This document shows positions 53,033 through 64,000 of a DNA stretch of 64,000 nucleotides, in pieces. Each line of letters starts with the position of its first letter. Position 1 is the stretch's first letter. Source of the stretch: Morinoia aosen (lineage: Eukaryota; Arthropoda; Malacostraca; Amphipoda; Talitridae); the NCBI GenBank assembly GCA_030386875.1, contig CM059562.1, positions 65,718,201 to 65,782,200 of the forward strand, given 5' to 3'. Below the pieces are notes generated by a model. It was not told the DNA's origin and ran no database searches. It saw only the letters and a list, made by a program, of their open reading frames with translations. The position numbers were made by a program, and so were the translations under genes.

Positions 53033-53540
53033 AGGGTGATTTTTAAATATAGGTCCTGAAAGAATCTTTAAGAACTTCCACAGAATCGGATGGATTAAAA
53101 AAATATATTAATCCTAAATTGCCGAGAAGCACTTTTTTTACTTTTATTACGTTTTGAACCCAATATTATACATGTGCCACCCCATGAGCGCAGACAAGAA
53201 GCAGCGCGATTGCGCAGGCTTTTCATTACAACGCTAGTGAGAACTGGCCCAATTCCCTGGATTAAAACTTCGATGGATATACCTCTGTTTTCCTTTGGAG
53301 ATAACAAAAAGGAAGAGTTTAACGTGAAAAGTCTACAAATCTTCACCAATTCAAGGCATCCATCGAGGCAGAAATCCAGCGAATTGGACCAGATCTCACC
53401 AGCGGCGTAATGAACAGCTTCCGTAATCGCGCCGATTCTTCTCTGCACTCAGAGGAGCAGCACATAGATAACATTGCAATAAAAATAAAAGTAGTACCGT
53501 TATTTTGGATCCTTTTAGAACTCATATTTAAAATTACCCT
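53033..53540. mobile_element. Fold-back element with ~200-bp imperfect inverted arms
   Basis: The left arm begins AGGGTGATTTTTAAATATAG (53034) and the right arm, read inversely from 53540, begins AGGGTAATTTTAAATATGAG. The inverted similarity continues deep into both arms. GCGCGATTGCGCAGGCTTTT near 53200 matches GCGCGATTACGGAAGCTGTT read inversely from near 53440, and both arms then share a segment around GGCCCAATTCCCTGG / GGTCCAATTCGCTGG. The arms meet at a spacer near 53270-53345. Short open frames occur on both strands. They are mirror readings of the same arm and may derive from a transposase, but no catalytic motif was recognised. A target-site duplication could not be fixed. Confidence 0.7.
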
Positions 53541-56500
53541 ATGGAAACATTTCATTCCCAGCACACGATCAAAAATATCGAGGCAGAAAGGAGAGCAGCA
53601 TAAGTGTTTATTCAATATGATGCAAATCTTGATAACGAAATTTGCTTTGCAGTAGTGAATTCATGAAACTTAGATCAAATGTTAAATTAATATGAATATC
53701 ACTTCACGTATGCGATTGTGTTTTGAGTAAAATAAAGTTTCGATCACTTAAGACACACTTAAAGGTAAAAGGGATTGGTAGAATCAAGATGCTGTCGCAA
53801 ATGTTTACATAGTTCTTTTTGAAATTCCGATTTCTCAACCAGTTAAATTCGATTCTGTTCAAAAATTGATCTACTATGGAAATCAGCAACTTAAAATTCA
53901 ATTAGAAATTCTAGCTTGGAGCGGGACAAATTTTCCCGGGCTTTATTCACTGCGGAAAAGCTTAGGTTTGACGGTAATTTGGTACGCCAACGCGTTTCCT
54001 CGATGCGCCCAAAATCCAGCAAGTTTTTCAACGGTTCGAGCAATGTATGTAGATCAATTCATCTGCATAGAATGGGCAGACCTTTTCTGTTATTCACTCC
54101 CACCGTACAAGGGCTTAGCCGCCCAGCCGTGGCCAGCGGGGAACTTTTGCGAGCTTTTTTGGGGAAAGTCTGTGCATGGATGATTTGGTCAGGTCTGCGC
54201 CGTCACAGAACTACCGCGGCCAGAGTTTTGCTTCAAATTGTGCAGCAATACTTCAGACAATTTGATAGCTCTACCATAACAATCAGTTATGTTTTTAATC
54301 AGAATGATGTGCAGCACTGCCTTCTGATAAATACTACGTAATCTCATAAATTACTACGAAATCCATGATACTAAATTAAAGTAATGTTCTTTTTAGTTGG
54401 AGGTTAAAGTAATGTTTTATAGTTAAAAAAATGTTTTTATAACTCAGTTTACAGATCCTAAAATCATATTAAAGAAGGTTTGCAGATCCTTGATTCATAT
54501 TGTTTTTGAATAAACTAGAAAGTTTTTCAAGTGCTAAAAAGTAACGCGACTGACAATTTGAAGGAGAGAAAGGAAATTTTTACCCACGACTTGGAGCGTT
54601 TTTTTCATAGGCCATCAACATCTTGTTACAGCTTCCTTGTTCAAACTGCCAATAAACGTTCTCTCTGTAGAACCAACGCTGTATTCAAGGCAACCTAAGA
54701 AACAAAAATTATATTGGCTATGCGAGGCAGACACGAAAACTCAGTAAGGTACGTCGGAAGGGAACAGCCACAAGCAGGTGCTGTGTCTTGAAAAACTGAA
54801 GGGTTATTGGACCCTTCTGTTCGGCTGGCTGTGAGTTGAGGAAAGACGGTGAGTTTAACAGTTTTCATTTTTATGTTTAATAATGTAGAGCTAAGAAAAT
54901 CAAGCCTTAATGTCAGATGAATAGCCAACTTTTCTTGGTCTTCGAGCTATAAATTCGAGGAAGTGAATTTATTTCTACATACATTGATTCAGCTAGCTCT
55001 TAGTATAAAATCGTTTATTTTCCCCTTTTGCGTAGCAGAAAACGTTTTCCCTGTAAATTGAAAATGAAAGAGAATGCCTCAAACGACAAGGATGGAGAAA
55101 AAAGTTGCTAGTGTGATATTTACTATCGAAATGGAGTTTCAAACTGTGAATGACTTCATTTTGTCATAATGAGTACAACGTTAACAAGGGAATTTGACTA
55201 AAGACATTACAGGTAAAGACTGTCGCGTTACATGACATGTTTTTTAGTTAATATAGATAAACCATAGCCTTCCTCTCATCATTGTGCAGAAATTTCTGAA
55301 GACACAGAATTTTGTTACAAAGAGCGTTTAATCGCCACATATTGCATTACCCTGTACGTAAGTGCATCGTTGTTTCCTGTACAAATTTTGATCGGTGCTC
55401 AAGTTGATCTATTCACTATAAGAAATATATCTACAATTATTTGCGCATTTATAATATAGGCAGTTTTTAGCAGTTCATCTTTTACTTAAAAATTTGCAAA
55501 AAATATTTTTCATATTGAGTTTGCTAGGGCACCTGAATAACTAACTTAAAAAGAAGCACACAATGTTTTTGGCGTTCTTAACAGTTTGTTCGTACCGCAT
55601 AAAAAAATGCTCTGGAGATTAACAGAGATTTTGGTTGTACCAGCCTGGCTTCGGTTGAAGGTGGGAGGGTAATTTATTATTTATTGGATTCCAGTGCGTC
55701 ATTAACGTTTCAGAGAGTGGTCATTTCAGTGCACATAAAGCGCGCTGAAATAGTGTTTCACTGAAGCAGCTTTGATTTTGAATTTAAGCTTTCTTATTTA
55801 ATGTCCCAGTTGTCGGTAAGTGGTGAAATTTTTGAAATTTTAAATCTATCTTACAATGTAGTGTGGTATGTTTAGTTTGACTGAAAATGTTCATAAAGGT
55901 TTCAACCTAATTAAATTCTTTTAGGTATTAAACATTTTTTATATTCATTTGCCTTCACACCATCATTCCAATACGTTTAGGTAAATAAATTCAATAAATT
56001 GATATATTATTTTATTCGCAAATGCAATCATTTCATCGACACATAAGCAGCTTTTACCTACAAAAATAACGTAGATTCTAAGCCTGCTAATAAAGAAATG
56101 TTCAGTCTTAGAATTTTTGCACTTAATACAACGTAGATCGAGTTTTAAAGAATTTCGACGACGAGCCAGCAAGTTTTTCGTATTAATAAAGGAGGCGGTG
56201 GAGGCCATAGATATTAGCGTAACTCGCTTGTCAATGAAGGCTGTTAAGTTTGAGAGCAGCTAACGAATGGGCTGATTTATGAGAAGCAATATGGACCAAA
56301 TAGCTGCGTGCCTCGCGATTCTGTGTGCCATTTGATTTATGTGATGGCAATGGGTGCTTTATACAAGTTTTTTTTTTAAATTTCAGTATCATAGGTGCTA
56401 CAATGATGAAAAAATATTGCCTATTATGCGATTTTTTTCACTTTTTTGTTATCGTTGAGAATTAATATTTCCTGAACGTGGATTCTCTTATCATTTTATG

Positions 56501-59500
56501 AATCTATAATGCGTTAGAAAAAGAAAGTAAAGAGGGGAGTTGTTAGTGAAGAAAATATACTCTTTTACGTAAATCAAAACATTTTCTACATCAAGCATGA
56601 GTTCCATTATGTTTTGTTACGAGTTCCAATAAATCGCTCATATATTAAAAAAACATACCTATCTGTAATAAAAACATATTTTTTATCAGTTTTACAATCA
56701 GAAAATACAATAAAATTGGTAACAAATCAGGAAAACCATAATTTCGTTGAAACAACTGCTGAATTTGTGTGCAATCCGAGTGTTGTATTTTATTTAAACT
56801 TGTTATTGTACTTAATTTTTAATTTAAATTTTTCTCATGGACTATTTCGAGCGGCTTCAGTTTTATTCTCACGTAGACGTCCATTTGAATTCATCCTCAG
56901 CATTCAAACCAATGGAGTCAGATAGCACCATGATCAGCGTGGTATGCGTGAACGATTGTCTAAAAGTTAAAATATTAATATTTCACTTCTCCACTCGAGA
57001 CATTGCGCAACATTCACAACAAATGGCCTGCTGTGCTATGACATTATTATCTCTTTCGTTTGAGCGTGCCTTAATTAAGCGCCTACACTGAAACAAATGC
57101 TACACTAGCGTTAATTTTTTTGTGCTTTTTTCAAAGCCTGACAAATTTAATTTGGTTGTGCCTCAAGTAAATGTGAGCACGAATTAAAAACATAAAAAAT
57201 AAAAGAATTAGATGAGGCGAGTATATCATTATTTTATGAATAGTAGCACATGTGAAACAAACCTCAAAACTGTGAGATACTTGAGACGCGCATTTTCCAA
57301 GATAACGTGTTTACATTCCGTCATGAAAGGGCGGCATCAATTATTGCTTTTAGCTCTCATCTAATTGTTTTTTTCTCTTCAATCGCGCAATCCTGTAGCT
57401 ACTCGTAAAATGCCCCGAGTTAGATGTAATTATTTGATACCTTGAAATTGATGCAGAGAAAAAGTGATAATAACCTCTAATAAAAACAATGTCATCACAG
57501 TTACCTTAACAGGCTTGAAGCTAAAAACACTAAAGGAAAGTATTTTGTTATTGATTCATATAAAGTATCTGCAAAATCTCGTTAAAGTTTTACCGACGCT
57601 ATGTTTTACGATGCACTATTTCAACTCTAGCTGAAGCCTCACAGCTCATCTCATTTCGTCGATCTGTAGCTTGCTGGTCGCGTTTCACGAACGTGCCTAC
57701 ACCTTTCTTGATTTACAGCAGCAATGTAGATGCAATACTTCGTTACGGTAGATATTATGAACCAGGTCTGCCAGCCAGATATGGTTTTTTAGCAGAATCG
57801 CAATTTCTTCACATAGAATTCATCCGAAAAGATCACACATCTCACGACCACCTCGCAAACGCCGGAACTTACGGATTTGGCCCACTAAAAAGACCAATCT
57901 GGCAACCCTGATATGAACGTTGATACATTTCTCTCGCGGTACTAGTCAGTGCATACCGAGTGGTTCGAGCCGAGACCTTGGAAGCAGGGGTCCAAAAGTG
58001 CAAGTCCCCTCAAAGCTCAGGGCAAAATCCGAGCGCTCGCATTCGCTGTGTCTCCAATGTCTAGCGGGGAGCTGGACGCATCGGGCTCAGAAACTGGGAA
58101 CTGTTGGACGAAATTTCCTCTAATTGAGAGTCGTTTAATTTTTGGAGGAAAATGTAAGGTGACGTCACATCATTGACATCAGCTTCGCTATCAGCTGGCG
58201 TTTTCACAAAAAGTCTCAAATTGCAAACGACAGGTTGGTAAGATTTCTCGAGAGGAAAAACATCTCTAAGACATCTTTGTATAAGTGTATTTGAATAGGT
58301 TTATTCGAACGCGTCTAAAAAATGCTTTTAACTTTCATTCTAACTTGCCAGAGGCGTAAAATTTACTCGTATCAAACCGATTGTTTTCTCTATACAATAG
58401 ACTTTGTAGAATTGGGATCATCTTTTACATTATTTTATAATAAAACGTGAGGCATAAATGTCTTCCCGGTTGAAGTCTTCTACTGAAACACTACTTATTT
58501 TCTTACTAGATCAGATAATATCAATCGATGTTCCAAGAATTCATGATATGAATCGTCTTCCTCGAAATTTAATTATTTTCTGCAGATTCAAGTCTACGTC
58601 TATGTTTATCCAGAAAACTTTTCTTTGCTCCTACTGACAGATTTTGGAAACGCTGTCACTAATAATCTTCGAAATTATTAACAAATATTCTTTACAGAAT
58701 TATTGTCCTTCTCAAGGCTAGACTTCACCAAATAAGTACAATGACTTTGAAAGTAATTGTCTGTCTCTTTTTTTTACTTTTCCTCAGCGAGGTGCCTGTG
58801 CGTGATTTGCGTGTGACGACATAGGACTAGGAGAACAAGCCAAAATTGGGTCTCGCAGCTCGTTCAGTCGTCGTATTCTATTGAAGTCAGTCGATAGCCA
58901 TGAATACCGTCGTAAAATTTCTCGCGGAGTTTCGGAATTTTGACTACTACTTCTTCAAGAAAATTGCTCTCATGACGGAATAGCTTTAATTTCGAGTCCA
59001 GGAGAACAGCACGAAATTACACTATTAATGTGCTTCTGACACAGTTCTCAAATAATTTTGATGAAATGGATTCTAATTATTTTTACGTAATGTGATGCAC
59101 ATTTAGTAATATATTTTTGTTTTACACATGAAACAGACGAAATTTATATGACACACATCCCGATGCAATAATTTCGTAAATTATTATGTTTTCCTGTTTC
59201 ACGATACTGAACGTATCTGAAATTTCAAAGCCTATATATCATGTTCGTTCAATTAATTATCATTAAAACTTAGGGCAGAAAAGCCTAACTTTGAGACTTT
59301 ATTAAAAAGAATTATCCTACAGTGCTTTGTTTGTTCTAAAATATCGTAAACTTGGCTTTTTTTCCCACTGTGTATAACAGAAATTTATCGGAAAATTTTG
59401 GGTCTTAGTCGATTTTACAACGAATTTGTGGGCTGAGTAAAAGTGCTCAATAGTTTTCAAGCTTTAGCAGGCCTCCAAAGCATACTTAAATTTAAGAAGA

Positions 59501-60206
59501 AGAACAATATCAAGTATATACTCATGGAAATTCGAGTTATCGGAGCAAAATATAATTTCTTTAGCTCTGAAAATAAAGAGGACGAAATTTTAAACAAGTT
59601 CAGACGTAAATAAAACAGAAGAAACTTGAATACAGGTTGTTCGAAGCGATTAACTGGGATAACGACTCATTAAGAAATTAAAAACAATTGTTAAAAAAGA
59701 AGCAGTTTAACTCCACGCATAATGCTTAAATGCATTACAAAGCGTGGGTCCGTTTGTTTATAGAAATTTACTGAAAATTCTCGTGTAAGCTATTAAATGG
59801 GGAGCTCATTTCATTTCTCGTGTGTGACGCACAGTATCAAAAATTTTTATACGACTCTTCGTGGCTGACAGTATCTCAGGAGCTTGATAAGAGTTTTGTA
59901 ATATACAAATATCTTACTAAATATAAAAAAGCTTCACCTGGCTGAAAAAAATTATAAAAGGATGAGTAAAATCTGTCAAATTGATAAAGTGTTAACTGTT
60001 AACCCAGGTGCAGCCTGGCGGTCTTTCCAAGGGCGACGTAACACCCTTAAAAGTATTAGAAACTTTAAAAAATGAATAGATTACTATTGGGAAAAATGGC
60101 TGCAAAACGTCGTCAAGAAATACGCTTAAAAAATGAACGTGAAGATCCAATTCGAGCTGAGGCATACGAGGCATAAAAGTAAAGCAATCAGGAAGCGAGC
60201 ACTTAC

Positions 60207-60800
60207 CAAGTGCGGCAGCGATGCAGTCACAAAGTTGCTGCCTTTTCTCCAACGCAGATGTCCCGGCTCTAGAGGCGGCGGACAATTTTCTCGCTTGGTG
60301 CCGAAGGGATTGTCAAAGTCGAAAACTGATCTTTGAGTCTGGACATTGTCTTGACTAGGAGAACTCCAGCTGTTAGAGCCACTATCTTCTGGTATCGAAC
60401 GCTTGGTCGTCGCCATACCCACAGATACAGTCTTGTCGTTTAGAGCCGCAGACTCGAAGCGGCTTGCAAAAGAGGCCGCGCTGGGTGATTTTCCTGCTTT
60501 TTCTTTGTTAATAGGCTTAGCCGTGCTGATTTCTTTCTCATGAAACGAATGAAGAGGGTCTGTTATAGGGCTATCAATGTCTTTCTGACCTCGAACGGGA
60601 AGTGACTTGTAGGACGTGTTCTCTTTTTTGGACGTTAAATGTGATTCTAGATCTTTATGAATTAGCCGTTCCAGGGACGGAGAGAATGGAGGAGGTTGCG
60701 GTCGACTTTTAGAAATATGAAATACATTGTTCAAATAAGCATTAACTCCACGACCATTTCCACACATAAGGCTGCACATTAACACAGCGAGGAGCAACAT
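60207..60800 (-). CDS. First coding exon: signal peptide and low-complexity N-terminus
   Basis: Encodes residues 1-198 of the joined protein. The chosen ATG at 60800 is followed by a hydrophobic core (LLLAVLMCSLMCG) and a plausible cleavage site after V-N-A near residue 21. An upstream in-frame ATG at 60890 would add 30 residues with no signal-like character before that core, so it is less likely. The rest is rich in Ser, Pro, Lys and Glu. It contains two dibasic sites, TTKR-SIPED and FGTKR-EN, which could be cut by furin-type proteases. Near the end it reads NCPPPLEPGHLRWRKG, which looks like the start of a sushi-like (CCP) segment, but only one cysteine is present. The exon ends in phase 0 at a strong donor (gtaagt). 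A non-coding 5' exon and promoter are not visible. Confidence 0.75.
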
Positions 60801-60890
60801 CTTTACAGCTTTGTTATCGGCACAACAGGGGAGTTTAACCGTGTATCTAACACCTTGCCAACAGCAGGCATTTCGGACTCTGTAAAACAT

Positions 60891-63504
60891 GTTGATAACA
60901 CTTTTTCCAACAACTGGACGGTATGCGCTTAGTAAACATTCCTTTCACGATCAAGTTACCTGTCAGCAAAACGTTTAGGGCGTAGGATTCTGATTCAACA
61001 TGTGTGCCAGTTCTTTTTTGTTTCAGGTGCTAAAACAGTCTATTTACAGCGGGTTCACTACAAGTTGTTCTGAAAGCATCTGATCCCACACCAAATGAGA
61101 GTTCAAACCTGCATCCTGATAATTAGAAAAATTAGGATATTTTTGTAAACTCATCCCATTTGATATTCGAATGAAAGAGAACACCGAGAGAAAAACGTAG
61201 AAATTGCAAAAAGAGACCGTAAAATGTGAAACGAGTGAGCTTTCTCCGCTAACAATTGGCTAAGCTTGGTGAAAATAGCGTATGAATTCAATAGTGTAGT
61301 GGCCGAAATGAAAGTATAAACAGGCTAAACTAAAACGATTTGTATCACCTAGACAGAAGGAACGATTCAGAGAAAATTAAATTCCAGCGTTCACGGTGTT
61401 GTGTGGTTATGACAGAAAAGGGTAATTCATACGATGAGCTTCAAAAAGTTTTTTCTTTGCAATTTTTCCATTAGTGCTCTAGACCTTACAGATATTCAAC
61501 AGGGGCTGAACTGATAGATGTTCACTGATGACGATCTGATATCTTATAATACCGAAATCTAATGGAACATTTCTACAGAACAATAAACTAATTTTAAGCG
61601 CCTGTGCTTCAGAGTATGGGAGCCGTGAATAAGAAACTAGATCTAGAGAATCTGCGGCCCGTACGTCTGTTCACTTCTCAATCAGCTCTAACTTATACTT
61701 CGCTCATCATTTATGGTTTTCAGTAACATGCGCTGCGGTCGTCCATTTCAAGTTCATCTACTAGTACTTTTTAGATAATTTTAGAAGAGGTTCATCGAAA
61801 TTTCGTTCAGCAAATATGCTTCTTTGAATATGCTCCTCATCAGTAACTAATTTTTTATAAAGTTTCGAGCAAATGATCTTTTCCGCATCGGCATCGTATG
61901 GTTCACACGAAATTATTGTAATTAAATTCAATTAATTGACCCAAACTCATAGTTAAGCCGGCTGGAGTCAGTTTTCCCATCAATGTTAATCGCGACTCTG
62001 AATATCATAATACGAGCTCTTGAAAAAAGCTATGAGAAATGGAGCACGAGTACATATTGATAAAAAAATACAGTTTATTGCCAACAAAAGTTTCCTCCTA
62101 AAATAAAACTTTACACGTGCGTGTCAGTTATGTAACAAAAATCATTTAATTGCTTCACCTTGAAGTTCAGTAACAATATATAATAAACCTCATAGCAGGG
62201 ACTACCCCATTGCTTAGCGACAGGAAAACTGAATGGTCCCAGCACGAACGATTATGATGAAAGACAACCGTTTGCTTCATTTAAGTTAGAAGCTTCATTC
62301 GGAAACCAGATTTTACGTGCTCATGTCCCCAAATCTTCTCTGGCCAACACTCTCTAGGCGCTATCGTTGTTTCAGTAATTTCTCCGCAAACCTGAACGCA
62401 CCATGCTCAAAAATTACTCTTCAACTAAAAAATCTCCGAAAAGCAAATAAGTCACCATTCTCCCTCCAAGAACGAATGCTCGCACTCTCCTTCTAGCGAT
62501 AACAATATGACTCTAAAATGTGGGTTATTTAGGAGCACTTCCAGGCATCACGAAGTTTTATAGTGTTTCTGCAGAAGCGAAAGGGCGTTCGTTTGGAACC
62601 CCCTATTTCTATTGCTTAGCTTCGCCTTTAACTGTGAGGTGATGTGTGACGCGAGTAAAAAAATTCATCTATTTATTTTGGACAGCGTGTGTTCAAAAAA
62701 TTGTGACAGAATAATTTATGGTAACAAGTACGTTAATCATCAAGGAGCTTTTCCCATTACAATTTTCGCAATAGATTCACAATCTTGTAACAATTCAGGG
62801 TTCAAAACATAATAGCTATTCATCACCAACCCTGGAAGAAAGGACTTATGGAATGAAATTTCTGATGTATGTTGAACTGTTGATATCAGAATGAACTTTT
62901 TTATGTACAATTACAAAGCACCGGGAGACTTTATCAGCTCATAAAATAAATTGCAGCTAATTGCTCAATATTCCAAGTTTTTCAATGGACCATATTTTGA
63001 AGAGAACCTCACCGAGCAAACACAAACTTTCGAAAGAGTGATAATCTCCTCGTAAAGATACGTGAAGAGGTGCTTATGTGGACGATGAATTCATTTCTTC
63101 AGCGCCTTATCAACAGCAGCATCATCAGAAAATATTTTGAAACACGTTTTCATATTACAGCGATGTACATTTCTTTTAGAAAACCCTCTATATCGCAGCC
63201 ATTTTTTCGTCATTTCAGTGCTATTTGTAAAAACTGCTGACGAACAGTTGAAATTATATTCATTTCATTAGTCGCATCTAACACTATTATCCAAATAACG
63301 AACTATGGTCTTAATTGCGTGGATGTTTCTTATGGAACAACACTGCGACACTATTTAGTTTGCTGCAAATCGTTTACAATTCAGTAGTTGTAGAAAAGAA
63401 AGAAAAAATGAAAGAAAAATCGTTTATTTCCAAGTTGCCACATGAGATAGATGCCAACATATTGGCTTTTAAAAGTTTCTTAATATAGGACATCCTAAAA
63501 CAAA
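60891..63504. other. Upstream flank of the EGF gene's first coding exon
   Basis: Expected to hold the 5' UTR and promoter or a 5' intron. No TATA box, initiator or CpG cluster could be fixed with confidence. No other gene seen. Confidence 0.4.
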
Positions 63505-63930
63505 AGTTCCATACGAAGAGTGACAAACCATCCGAGGTGTTCAAGTAGATAAGCCATACGAGGCATAATAATAGACGAACTATACGAGGTGTTCTAATAG
63601 ACAAACTATCAGAGGTGTACAAATAGATAGACCATACGAGGCATATTAATTGACAAAATATACGAGGCGTACTAATAGACAAACCATACGTGGTGTGCTA
63701 ATAGTCTAACAAAAAATCTATACTGGGAGTACTAATTGACAAACCATCCGAGGTGTACAAATAGATAAGCCATACGAGGCATAATAATAGGCAAACTATA
63801 CGAGGTGTACTAATAGACAAACTATCAGAGAAGTAAAAATAGAAAGACAATACGAGGCATATTAATAGACAAAATATACGAGGCGTACTAATAGACTAAC
63901 CATACGTGGAGTGCTAATAGTCTAACTCTG
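63505..63930. repeat. 26-bp tandem satellite with a 216-bp higher-order period
   Basis: The array is built of about sixteen diverged 26-bp units of the type AAACTATACGAGGTGTACTA plus ATAGAC. A distinctive block beginning TGACAAACCATCCGAGG occurs at 63521 and again at 63737, so whole sets of units repeat every 216 bp. The second block copies the first unit by unit, including a variant TACGTGG unit and the spacer TAATAGTCTAAC. Because 26 is not a multiple of 3, the minus strand shows a 26-residue protein-like periodicity (63374-63682), which is a by-product and not a gene. The array ends near 63930. Confidence 0.88.
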
Positions 63931-64000
63931 TCAAGGGTAGTTGAATGAGAAATGAAAAATGTCATCTCTTGGATATTTTATATTCCAAGAGATTCCGGCA

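Larger units (their letters stand above)
36300..60206 (-). other. First identified intron (about 23.9 kb)
   Basis: Bounded by gtaagt at the 60207 side and gtgcag at the 36300 side. It holds most of the mobile-element debris of the window (listed separately) and no exon that I can support. GC-richer patches at 39890-40110, 40860-40990, 47070-47240, 53900-54230 and 57690-58130 were read on both strands. None gave a domain or a clean acceptor-donor pair in phase 0, so a missing small exon remains possible. Long first introns often carry enhancers, but no such element can be defined by eye here. Confidence 0.6.
20892..60800 (-). other. Large multi-exon gene for a secreted or membrane EGF-domain protein (3' end not found)
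   Basis: Six minus-strand exons can be joined without breaking frame: exon phases are 0/0, 0/0, 0/0, 0/1, 1/0 and 0/1. All introns are GT-AG, with donors gtaagt, gtagga, gtaaca, gtaagg and gtgagt. Intron lengths are about 23.9, 3.9, 0.7, 4.3 and 5.2 kb. The joined partial protein has a signal peptide, about 480 residues of low-complexity Ser/Thr/Pro and basic sequence, an FN3-like segment and two EGF-like modules. It ends in an open phase, so a transmembrane segment or further EGF modules may follow outside the recognised exons. The layout recalls insect Notch-ligand-like EGF proteins such as Drosophila weary or vertebrate DNER. This is a resemblance in architecture only. An unseen phase-0 exon inside the first intron cannot be excluded. 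Confidence 0.75.

Noticed and set aside
53900-54240. Overlapping plus-strand frames of 105 and 141 codons
   Set aside because: Two overlapping frames with no motif, no splice evidence and no consistent codon preference; cannot tell gene from chance.
63374-63682. 102-codon minus-strand frame with internal 26-residue repeats
   Set aside because: Produced by the 26-bp satellite; periodicity comes from DNA, not from protein selection.

Overview
This is eukaryotic nuclear DNA, most likely from an arthropod and probably an insect with a large, AT-rich genome. Short exons with canonical GT/AG junctions lie in introns of 0.7 to 24 kb. The islands of coding quality are GC-richer than their surroundings. 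The recognisable transposon relics (Penelope-like and Tc1/mariner) are types common in arthropods. No operons, bacterial genes, CRISPR array, rRNA or convincing tRNA were seen. The species cannot be named from the sequence.

The one host gene I can support runs on the minus strand from about 60800 down to at least 20892. Six exons (60207-60800, 35835-36299, 31457-31885, 30612-30735, 26206-26324, 20892-21045) chain in matching phase into a partial secreted or membrane-anchored protein of about 628 residues. It has a signal peptide, a long Ser/Thr/Pro-rich and basic region with dibasic sites, a short segment resembling the end of an FN3-type fold, and two EGF-like modules. The last exon ends in an open phase (G|), so the gene continues into 1-20891 or beyond the window; I could not find its 3' end. 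It resembles insect Notch-ligand/DNER-type EGF proteins, but orthology is not claimed.

The rest is intron or intergenic DNA with decayed mobile elements and repeats. They are: a Tc1/mariner transposase pseudogene (10613-11465, minus); a Penelope-like GIY-YIG endonuclease pseudogene (48319-48774, plus) with a hammerhead-like motif just downstream (48905-48930); a TTAA-flanked non-autonomous element (38224-39284); a fold-back element with about 200-bp inverted arms (53033-53540); several pairs of diverged dispersed repeats; a 24-bp minisatellite (42057-42176); and a 26-bp satellite with a 216-bp higher-order period at the right edge (63505-63930).

The most unusual structure is at the 5' splice site of the 30612-30735 exon. 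The exon tail and splice donor are copied in a 79-bp, three-unit tandem array running into the intron, giving one intact and one destroyed decoy donor. I see no multi-gene biological system here. What is noteworthy is the gene architecture and the mobile-element biology.
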